Source of the DNA: Gemmatales bacterium
GTDB lineage: Bacteria; Planctomycetota; Planctomycetia; Gemmatales; Gemmataceae
Assembly (NCBI GenBank): GCA_026004675.1
Contig: BPJP01000002.1
Span: 717,335-781,334 of the forward strand
Reading direction: 5' to 3'
Length of the DNA stretch: 64,000 bases
The notes beneath the pieces were generated by a model that did no database searches, was not told the DNA's origin, and worked only from the letters and a program-made list of their open reading frames with translations. This document shows, one piece after another, positions 57,175-64,000 of the stretch. The first letter of the stretch is position 1. Each line of letters starts with the position of its first letter. The translations under genes were made by a program, and so were the position numbers.

Positions 57175-59340
57175 ATGAACACCGGCCGCCTGTCGTTTCT
57201 TCTGCTCGTTGCCTTGTCGGGCCAGCCGACGCGCGGCGATGGCCCGGTCTTCGTCCGGCACGACGTGAACCCAAAATCAACCTATAGCGCCTGTGCCGTC
57301 ATGGACGTGAACAAGGACGGCAAACTGGACATCGTCGCCGGCGGTTGGTGGTACGAGGCGCCAACGTGGCAGAAACATTTCCTTCGCGATGTCGAGATCA
57401 TCAGAGGGCGCTACGACGATTACTCCAACCTGCCCATCGACATCAATGGGGACGGCTGGCCCGACTTGATCAGTGCCAACTACCGCAGTCGAACGCTGTA
57501 TTGGATCGAACATCCCGGCAAAAAACTAGGGCCGTGGCGAACCCATGTCGTCGCCGTTCCCGGTCCGATGGAAACGGCCCGACTCGTCGATATCGACGGC
57601 GACGGCCAATTGGACGTTCTGCCCAATGGCACCCAATGGGCAGCCTGGTGGGAATTCCGCCGCAAGAAAGGAACCAGAAACCAGGTCGAATGGCTGCGAC
57701 ACGATCTGCCGAAAGAACTGGCCGGACATGGTGTCGGCGCCGGCGACATCAATGGTGACGGCCGGATCGATCTCGTCGGGCCGACCGGCTGGCTCGAAGC
57801 TCCACTCGACCGGCGCGGCGGGCGTTGGCTGTGGCACCCCGAATTTTTCCTGCATCGCGATTGCAGCATTCCCATACTGGTTTTCGACGTCGATGGCGAC
57901 AAGGACAACGACATCGTCTATGGCCGCGGCCATCGCACCGGACTGTATTGGCTGGAACAAATTCGCTCGGGTGAAAAAAGAACCTGGCAACGGCATGCGA
58001 TCGATACCAGCTGGTCCCAACTCCATTCGCTGCTTCGAGCCGATATCGACAATGACGGCGTTGCCGAAGTAATCGCCGGCAAGCGCTACATGGGGCACGA
58101 CGGGCGCGATCCAGGCGAGTACGATCCGATGTACATCTACTGCTATCAATTCCAACCTCGAACTCGCAGTTGGCGTCGCATGTTGATCTCTGCTGGCTGG
58201 CATGCGGGCTTTGGGCTCGATCCCAAAGTAGCCGACCTCGACGGCGACGGCGATCTCGATCTCGTCGCGCCTGGTCGCAGCGGACTATTCTGGTTTGAAA
58301 ATCGACTCATTTCCAAAAACGAGCGGCCAGCTACGCCGCCCAAAGATATCGCACCGGCATCGTACCCCGATCATGCCAACTTGCTCGTTTTTCGCCATGA
58401 TGACGGCACTTTGCGCAAGGTCACGAACCATGCCGATTGGGGCCGCCGACGTGCTCATGTCCTGGCCAACATGCAGCTGGTGATGGGATCGCTCCCCGGC
58501 CCCGAAATCCGTGTTCCTCTGGATATCCACGTCGTCAAGGAAACCAAGGCCGACGGCTACACGCGGAGAAAAATCACTTTTGCTGCCGAGCCTGGTGTGC
58601 GCGTCCCCGCTTATTTACTCATCCCTGACCAGGCCAAAGACAAAACACCTGCCGTTTTGTGTTTGCATCAAACGACCAAGGTTGGCAAAGACGAACCCGC
58701 CGGCCTTGCAGGCGATAGCGATCTCCACTTCGCTCACGAACTGGCCCGTCAAGGCTACATCTGCATCGTTCCCGATTACCCCTCGTTCGGCGAATTCAAA
58801 TACGACTTTCGAACCAATCGCCACGCCAGTGGCACGATGCAAGCCATCTGGTGCAACCTGCGAGCGCTCGATGTGCTCGAAACCGTTCCCCAGGTCGATC
58901 CGGATCGCATCGCCTGCATCGGTCATTCACTGGGAGGACATAACGCCTTGTTCACGGCGGCATTCGACCTGCGCATTCGCGCTGTCATCGCCAGTTGCGC
59001 TTTCAGCACCTTTTCCCGTGATGATCTCGACTCCTGGTCGAGTCCTCGTTACATGCCCAAGATCAGGGAAACATACAAGAGCGATGCCCGCAAGCTGCCG
59101 TTCGATTTTCACGAAGTGGTCGGGGCATTGGCGCCTCGTCCCGTGTTTATCAATGCACCCGTCCGCGATCATGACTTTGCCGTTGCTGGAGTCAAGCAAG
59201 TAGCCGCTTCCTTGACGCCGCTCTATGAACTCCTCGACGCCCGCGATAAGCTCCGCTTCGTTCATCCCGACAGCGGGCACGATTTTCCCGCCAAAGTACG
59301 CCAGGAGGCTTACCAATGGCTGAAACACTGGCTGAAATGA
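57175..59340 (+). CDS. Secreted FG-GAP/VCBS propeller fused to alpha/beta hydrolase
   Basis: 721 residues from ATG 57175 (AAAGGA upstream), with a signal peptide (RLSFLLLVALSG). Residues ~30-385 are FG-GAP/VCBS units with calcium-type loops such as DVNKDGKLDIV, DINGDGWPDLI, DIDGDGQLDVL, DINGDGRIDLV, DLDGDGDLDLV, i.e. a beta-propeller. Residues ~430-720 are an alpha/beta hydrolase like the acetyl-xylan-esterase/dienelactone group, with nucleophile GHSLGG, a His in HPDSGHDFP and a probable Asp in APVRDHDF. The propeller probably binds a polymer or partner for the esterase; that is inference. Confidence 0.87.
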   Translation: MNTGRLSFLLLVALSGQPTRGDGPVFVRHDVNPKSTYSACAVMDVNKDGKLDIVAGGWWYEAPTWQKHFLRDVEIIRGRYDDYSNLPIDINGDGWPDLISANYRSRTLYWIEHPGKKLGPWRTHVVAVPGPMETARLVDIDGDGQLDVLPNGTQWAAWWEFRRKKGTRNQVEWLRHDLPKELAGHGVGAGDINGDGRIDLVGPTGWLEAPLDRRGGRWLWHPEFFLHRDCSIPILVFDVDGDKDNDIVYGRGHRTGLYWLEQIRSGEKRTWQRHAIDTSWSQLHSLLRADIDNDGVAEVIAGKRYMGHDGRDPGEYDPMYIYCYQFQPRTRSWRRMLISAGWHAGFGLDPKVADLDGDGDLDLVAPGRSGLFWFENRLISKNERPATPPKDIAPASYPDHANLLVFRHDDGTLRKVTNHADWGRRRAHVLANMQLVMGSLPGPEIRVPLDIHVVKETKADGYTRRKITFAAEPGVRVPAYLLIPDQAKDKTPAVLCLHQTTKVGKDEPAGLAGDSDLHFAHELARQGYICIVPDYPSFGEFKYDFRTNRHASGTMQAIWCNLRALDVLETVPQVDPDRIACIGHSLGGHNALFTAAFDLRIRAVIASCAFSTFSRDDLDSWSSPRYMPKIRETYKSDARKLPFDFHEVVGALAPRPVFINAPVRDHDFAVAGVKQVAASLTPLYELLDARDKLRFVHPDSGHDFPAKVRQEAYQWLKHWLK

Positions 59341-59391
59341 CCCGTCGTCTTCATCGCCCACCCGTTTGAACGATGCAAGCGACAGCGACGC

Positions 59392-60417
59392 TCAATCCGA
59401 AAGCAGATCGCGAAGACGCTGACTTACCAGCTCCGCCCAGTAGGCATTCATTTTGCCATTGGGATGGCCGTCGGACAGCGTCCATTCGCTCGCCTGATAC
59501 TCCGGATGCACGCCGTCGATAAAGTCGATACGGGCTCTCGCGGAAAAACGACGTATAATGCTGTTTGCATTCGTCGTTGAGATGCTGCATCAGGACGACG
59601 AGTTGAATCTGGCGATCCCGGCAATATCGCTGCATTTGCAGCAATAACCTTTCCGTTACCGCCCGTTTCTGGGCGACCCGACTCTGACCGGTGATCGCAA
59701 CATAGCTGTCCTCCACCAAGGCGACAATCGCCGAGTAGCGCCGCAACGGCAGCGATGGGTAAGACGCAAAGACTTGCGCTTGCAAATTCCCCTGATCATC
59801 GAGCGTGCAATAGGGAACGGTAAGGTTCCCCGTGGAGGATCGCCGCACCCATGCGCGCAGGTTGGCCGGGTCAGCGACGTTGCGGGCCTCATGGAAATCA
59901 TTGAATCCATAGATAAACACAGTCGGTTTCGCAGGATTTTTTGGCGTCCGCTGCTTCATCGCCAACAGCGACTGGTAAGTACCGTAACCGCCTGTGCCGC
60001 AATTGACGACGCTGTGGACCGGGGAATCGCTGCTGTACGAGCCACGGCAAGGTTTGGTCATCGGGCAGGCCGAAACCTTGAATGAACGAACAGCCGAAGA
60101 AAAAAATGTCGTCCGCATGCGCATGGGACGGCTCGGGTCGGGTTGCCCGAGTGTGGTTTGCCCAATTGGTTTGCCGGAAGACTTTCCCGTCGTCCGCTGC
60201 AAGCTGGTACGTCCCTGGTTTGGGATGCCATCCCAGTTGGGTGTCCGGTTCGTAAAGGACTGCATGATTCGCGGGACGGCGTGGAGCGTAGCCTGCCAGG
60301 CGAACCGCGCCCTCGGCAAAAAAGGAGACAGAGAACAATGAACACGACGCGAACCACGACTTGTCGCCAGATCGACGTTCGTCTCGATGTCGTCGAAGCA
60401 GGTTGTTCGGTCTGCAT
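59392..60417 (-). pseudogene. SGNH/GDSL-type hydrolase, three frameshifts (probable sequence errors)
   Basis: Read from ATG 60417 through breaks at six A (60318-60323), GGGG (60021-60024) and GGG (59532-59534), each needing one base removed, to TGA 59392-59394, ~340 residues. An N-terminal membrane anchor (VVVRVVFIVLCLLF) precedes the SGNH blocks: block I as FFFGCSFIQGFGLPDD (Cys before the nucleophile Ser), NCGTGGYGTYQ, block III as FIYGFNDFHEA, and the final DGVHPEY with catalytic Asp/His. Members are often carbohydrate or lipid esterases. Convergent with the FG-GAP gene. Confidence 0.75.
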
Positions 60418-60596
60418 GCGGGTCGGCCTTCGGGTGACATTAAACGGGCAGGATCGGTTATGCTGATTCCAGCCGATGGGCATCGGCATGTCAAGTTCGC
60501 CCCGTGCCGCATAAGTAAAACGATTGCCCAAATGGCAAGTTGAAGGGCATAATAAACGAACAAGGCAAACACAAGTCGAAAGATGAGGTCACCGAA

Positions 60597-61099
60597 ATGG
60601 CTGATGAAGCCGTCGTCGTCGAGTTGGCGCCGTTGCCTCGCGAGCAAATGGGGCCTTTTCTGATTTTGGGTGTTTACAAAGACGCGGATTCCGCAACCAT
60701 CGACGCCCACTGGGCCCAGCGCGTTATTTGGGGCCCGCAAGAAACAATTTCCGATTTCGCTGCCGGACGTCAACTGGGCTCGCGAAGAACTGTCCGATCC
60801 TCAACGGCGGGTTTGCGCGGATGTGTCGAGTTTGAACGTCGATACGGCGGATCAAGTCCTCCGCAAGCTCGAGGACCAATTCAACCTCCGTTCAGGGCCC
60901 GGCTGGCAACCGATCGAAGCCGAAAAGGACGTGCAGAATTATACGCCGAACATCCCCATCCCTGATCCGGAAGAAATCCTCGCCAGGCTGCAACCCCCCC
61001 GCAGACGAATGGCACATTCCTCTTGCGGGTTACCTTTTGCAGAAAATCGCTTCCAGTCCGCTCGATCCCTGGGATCTCCCTGGTATAGCCAGCGAATGA
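60597..61099 (+). pseudogene. Conserved-looking hypothetical protein, two frameshifts (probable sequence errors)
   Basis: Starts at ATG 60597. GGGG at 60730-60733 and seven C at 60994-61000 break the frame; with one base fewer at each, it reads FLILGVYKDADSATIDAHWA, then FPISLPDVNWAREELSD, LNVDTADQVLRKLEDQF and finally DEWHIPLAGYLLQKI, stopping at 61097-61099, ~166 residues. The N-terminal pattern recalls planctomycete proteins of unknown function that begin with a J-domain-like helix pair, but no HPD motif is present. No function assigned. Confidence 0.5.
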
Positions 61100-61387
61100 A
61101 GGTTGCCAAAGTCTTTACCTCGTCGCAAGTTAGGTCGCAACCAAAAAGCGGGAATTTTTTGCCAACAAAAACGGTGCGTGGTTGTTTTGTTTTTGGAAGG
61201 AAAGGTCAAAGAGGGTGGGCGACGCTGGATGACAAGACGAGCACAACCGCGTGCTGTTGGCAAACCACCGGCGAAAGAATCAGGAAAAACTGGCAACCGA
61301 TTGCGGCTCGCGATAAGATCGGGGAAAGTGGAGCGAGTGACTCTCCCTTTCAGGGCGACCACAACCAGTTGTTGCAACGTGGCACAC

Positions 61388-61963
61388 GTGGAAGACCAAC
61401 CCCGGAACACGGTCGCAGACGAGCCGACCCTGATTCACGACGCGGTGCGTGGTGATCGGCAGGCGTTTGCCAGGCTTGTCGACCGTTACTGGGACCGGCT
61501 CTATCGGTGGTTATACCACATGACGCATAACCGCCACGAGGCGGAAGACCTGGCGCAGGAAGCGTTCTTGAAAGCGATGGCCGGTCTAAGCGGGTTCAGG
61601 GAAGGCAGCAACTTTCGAGCGTGGTTGTTTCGGATCGCTTACAACAGTTTCGTCAACCAGCATCGAAGGAACCTGCGGGTTCGAGACGTTTTCCCGGCAC
61701 AAGTGGCCAGCGCCAGTCGGGGACCAGACGAACACGCCATGAGCCAGGAAGCTCTCAAGATGCTGGCTCGAGCGGTGGGCCGCTTGCCGGACGACTTCCG
61801 GGCGGCCTTTCTCCTGCGTGTGGAAGAGGACTTGTCGTTCCGCCAGATCGCTGAAGTGTTGGGCATCACCGAGGAGACAGCTCGATGGCGCGTGTTCAAG
61901 GCTCGGCAAAAACTGATGGATGTGTTGACCCCCCAGTTGGAGCGCGAAAAACATGAAATGTAG
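61388..61963 (+). CDS. ECF-type RNA polymerase sigma factor
   Basis: 191 residues from GTG 61388 (VEDQPRN); the frame is open upstream, but that part is not sigma-like. Region 2 is at ~25-90: RLVDRYWDRLYRWLYHMTHN, EAEDLAQEAFLKA. Region 4 is at ~120-180: LGRLPDDFRAAFLLRVEEDL-like helix, then SFRQIAEVLGITEETARWRV, the DNA-reading helix for the -35. It directs transcription of its own regulon. It overlaps the next gene by 11 bases, the standard arrangement for a sigma/anti-sigma pair. Confidence 0.88.
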   Translation: MEDQPRNTVADEPTLIHDAVRGDRQAFARLVDRYWDRLYRWLYHMTHNRHEAEDLAQEAFLKAMAGLSGFREGSNFRAWLFRIAYNSFVNQHRRNLRVRDVFPAQVASASRGPDEHAMSQEALKMLARAVGRLPDDFRAAFLLRVEEDLSFRQIAEVLGITEETARWRVFKARQKLMDVLTPQLEREKHEM

Positions 61964-63101
61964 AACCATCCGCCGCCAACTGCTGAACTGCGAAGACGTC
62001 CACAATCCTCCCGCGATTGTGCAACAACATCTCGTGCAATGTAGCGCTTGCCGTACCTGGCAGGGACGTTTGCTGCACATCGAGAAAAACGTGGCCTATA
62101 TACCAATCCCGGAAAGTACCTTTGGACGCGCTCAGTTGTTCTATCGTCTGCGCAGTGTGGCTGCCGGCGCTTCCCCCGAAGAAGTGCTGGCTCAGCTGAA
62201 CGTCGATCACCACGAAAACGAAGAAGACATTCAGCCGCTGACGCTGACGAAACCCATTTCGCCGCCGAAATTGCCGTACCAACCCTTCGATTTCCGAAAG
62301 AACTGGCGTTATGTCGCCGCTAGTGCGGCGGCGGTTCTGCTTCTCGTGGTCGGCTGGTGGGTTCTCATCCCCACGCACCAGCCCCTCTCTCCTTCCGTCG
62401 CACATAAAACCAGAACGGAATACAAGGAGGACCCCCTGCTTGCCAAACTCGTGCAACTCAACGTTCTGCTGACATCGTCCGAAAAAGAAGCAGACCGAAT
62501 CGCGGCCTTGCGACAAATCGGCCGAGATCTGGAAGCTGAAGCACAAACACTTGGTGAAAGCGAACAGGAATTACGCGACGAATTCGGGCAAATGCGCCAG
62601 CAAATCAATACCCTGCTGGCCAAGCATGGCTTCAGCTTGAAAGAAACCGCCCGCTTTACCAGCGAACAAGCCGACGCCGAACGCATCGAGAAGCGAAAAC
62701 AGAACCGCAAGCTCGTACGCGCCCTGGTCGATGGCAGCATGCGCATGGTCGAAGAAAACGACACCCTGAAACGTATCAACTACTGCAGCGAGTTGGCCAA
62801 TGTCCTGGCCGGCGAGCTTCGCCAGGCAGCCCAACGGAAAGCCAGCCACAGGGCCCTGGAAATGGGCAAACATCTTGGCCAATTGCTGGAACATGCCGTC
62901 GCCAAAAACCTTGCTGTCGTCCGCAAATCCCGTTCGTTGCAAGCGGACGAAATCAAGGTTGTCTCCTCCTGGGTTTCGGAAGTAACCGCCCCGATCGAAG
63001 ACGAACTGCGGGACAGCCAGGACGAGAACCTGCAAAAGGCGCTTCAAGTGGTTCACAAAGGGCACAAGGAAGTAGAACGCGCACTTGGTCAGATCGCATA
63101 G
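61953..63101 (+). CDS. Putative membrane anti-sigma factor with long coiled-coil output domain
   Basis: 382 residues. The N-terminus (MKCRTIRRQLLNC ... QQHLVQCSACRTW) resembles a zinc-type anti-sigma domain with His-x3-Cys-x2-Cys. One membrane helix (VAASAAAVLLLVVGWWVLI, ~112-132). The ~250-residue external part is almost all helix and probably coiled coil (EADRIAALRQIGRDLEAEAQ), not a known sensor. Translation is coupled to the sigma gene. Likely it holds the sigma factor at the membrane until a signal acts. A terminator follows. Confidence 0.75.
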   Translation: MKCRTIRRQLLNCEDVHNPPAIVQQHLVQCSACRTWQGRLLHIEKNVAYIPIPESTFGRAQLFYRLRSVAAGASPEEVLAQLNVDHHENEEDIQPLTLTKPISPPKLPYQPFDFRKNWRYVAASAAAVLLLVVGWWVLIPTHQPLSPSVAHKTRTEYKEDPLLAKLVQLNVLLTSSEKEADRIAALRQIGRDLEAEAQTLGESEQELRDEFGQMRQQINTLLAKHGFSLKETARFTSEQADAERIEKRKQNRKLVRALVDGSMRMVEENDTLKRINYCSELANVLAGELRQAAQRKASHRALEMGKHLGQLLEHAVAKNLAVVRKSRSLQADEIKVVSSWVSEVTAPIEDELRDSQDENLQKALQVVHKGHKEVERALGQIA

Positions 63102-63130
63102 AATCGGACCAAACGCGGAAGCTCCAGACG

Positions 63131-63170
63131 GACACCCGGTTTCAGCCCGCTCGAAGCCGGGTGTCTTGTC
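63131..63170 (+). terminator. Terminator hairpin after the anti-sigma gene
   Basis: GACACCCGG (63131-63139) pairs with CCGGGTGTC (63157-63165), a nine-base stem, then TTGTCTT. 30 bases after the stop; the U-tract is imperfect. Confidence 0.6.
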
Positions 63171-63173
63171 TTA

Positions 63174-63983
63174 TCAGCCACCCTTGACGGGGAGTTGCAG
63201 ACCCATTTCCTGGAAGCGGGCATACAGGTGTTCCCAATCCGGGTTCACAGGCTGGCCGACATACTGCTCCTTTGGATTGAGACCTACCGATAGCAGGCGG
63301 ATCCGCTCGTGCCGCATCTGTCGGTCGACGAGCGGCATTTGCCAGTTGGCGACCGCCTCGTTCTGGCTGCGAAGTTCTTCTTGCTCTTGCTGCCACTGAA
63401 GATAAAGCTGGTGCAGAGCGATGATCCGCAAGGCATGCCACGGCTTTTCGACCCGAACCTTTGTGCGACACCATTGCCAGTCGCCGAAGCGTTCGAGGTC
63501 GTGCGGACGAATCAGAAAGCAACGAACGCACTGCTTGCGCACCACCTTGCGATCCTCGCAGGTCATCATGAACAACCACGTTTCCCGCTCGAAAGGCGAG
63601 ATGGCCAGAAAGCCGGCGATGTAACCGAGTGCATCATTGAGGACTTCAAAGCCGGCAGTTCCTTCCGTCCGCAACAGAGGATCCTGAAGCGAAGTCTGGT
63701 TGGCGAGTTTTTTCACCAGTTCGCGGGCGGCCTGATTGTCGTAAAGCGAATTGACGGTTGTCCGCGGGCCGATGTTGCGAAAGATCAGCACGCATTCGTC
63801 GTCGGTGCCGTCGACGGGGATGAGATGATGCATCTGAAAGAGAATGTCGTCCGAGTCGCCTTTTTCCAGTCGTTGCAATTCCTGGCGTCTCCGGCGAAAG
63901 AGGAGGAACCAGCTAAAAAAAATGCCGAAAACGAAAGCGACGGCCTGCGAAACCGTGTCGGTGACGATTTGCTTCCAGTCCAA
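63174..63983 (-). CDS. Membrane-anchored hypothetical protein, possibly 5' truncated
   Basis: 269 residues from TTG 63983, but the frame is open to the window edge, so the start may lie outside. One N-terminal helix (AVAFVFGIFFSWFLLF) is followed by RRRRQE, fitting a cytoplasmic C-terminal domain. The ~220-residue soluble part is rich in Trp and charged residues (ERETWLFMMTCEDRK, EKPWHALRIIALHQLYLQW). No family recognised. Confidence 0.6.
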   Translation of the reverse strand: MDWKQIVTDTVSQAVAFVFGIFFSWFLLFRRRRQELQRLEKGDSDDILFQMHHLIPVDGTDDECVLIFRNIGPRTTVNSLYDNQAARELVKKLANQTSLQDPLLRTEGTAGFEVLNDALGYIAGFLAISPFERETWLFMMTCEDRKVVRKQCVRCFLIRPHDLERFGDWQWCRTKVRVEKPWHALRIIALHQLYLQWQQEQEELRSQNEAVANWQMPLVDRQMRHERIRLLSVGLNPKEQYVGQPVNPDWEHLYARFQEMGLQLPVKGG

Positions 63984-64000
63984 TTCGAGAAAGAACTTCC

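Overview
This window looks like a planctomycete chromosome segment. Several lineage-typical families occur together: two proteins with the planctomycete TIGR03000 C-terminal domain, a DUF1549/DUF1553 protein with a CxxCH motif, a BBP7-type outer-membrane barrel, WD40, FG-GAP and PQQ propellers, many Ser/Thr-kinase-based signalling proteins, an isolated formyltransferase (ftr) of the tetrahydromethanopterin C1 pathway, and hpnC/hpnD. A Gemmata-like lineage is my best guess from TIGR03000 and BBP7; the order is not proven. There are no rRNA genes, CRISPR arrays, prophage or classical IS elements. One tRNA-Glu(CUC) is present.

Layout. 1-5.9 kb: a truncated alpha/beta hydrolase, a GH5-like glycosidase, two nearly identical Rpn-type nuclease genes separated by a broken nucleotidyltransferase, and a UPF0104 membrane protein. 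6-11.5 kb: a TIGR03000 protein, a Ser/Thr kinase-receiver-HD-GYP fusion divergent from flgE, and a TPR protein. 11.5-18 kb: DUF1549/DUF1553 protein, disulfide oxidoreductase, DUF6624 protein, ftr and tRNA-Glu. 18-24 kb: receiver-GAF protein, small membrane protein, ligA and a WD40 protein. 24-32.8 kb: thioredoxin-like/CAP-like protein, PQQ propeller, PIG-L deacetylase, MFS transporter, Gfo/Idh/MocA oxidoreductase and a ten-loop EF-hand protein. 33-36.7 kb: glycosyltransferase, hpnC and hpnD. 36.8-45.4 kb: two DUF4139 paralogues flanking a secreted protein, a large TPR protein and pcp. 45.7-50.4 kb: BBP7 barrel, a response regulator and STAS pair, a second TIGR03000 protein and a 2-hydroxyacid dehydrogenase. 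50.4-57 kb: a three-gene signalling operon (Ser/Thr kinase, FHA-GAF-cyclase, PAS histidine kinase). 57-64 kb: FG-GAP/hydrolase fusion, SGNH hydrolase, ECF sigma factor with its presumptive anti-sigma partner, and a membrane-anchored protein at the edge.

About ten genes, including the normally essential ligA, are broken by single extra bases in short homopolymers. The pattern is so uniform that I read most of these as sequence or assembly errors and annotate the genes across the breaks. The most interesting biology is (i) the Rpn repeat, whose borders look like a gene-conversion tract that destroyed a neighbouring gene, (ii) the kinase/FHA-cyclase/histidine-kinase operon, whose cyclase lacks both usual base-selecting residues, and (iii) the kinase-receiver-HD-GYP fusion next to a hook gene.
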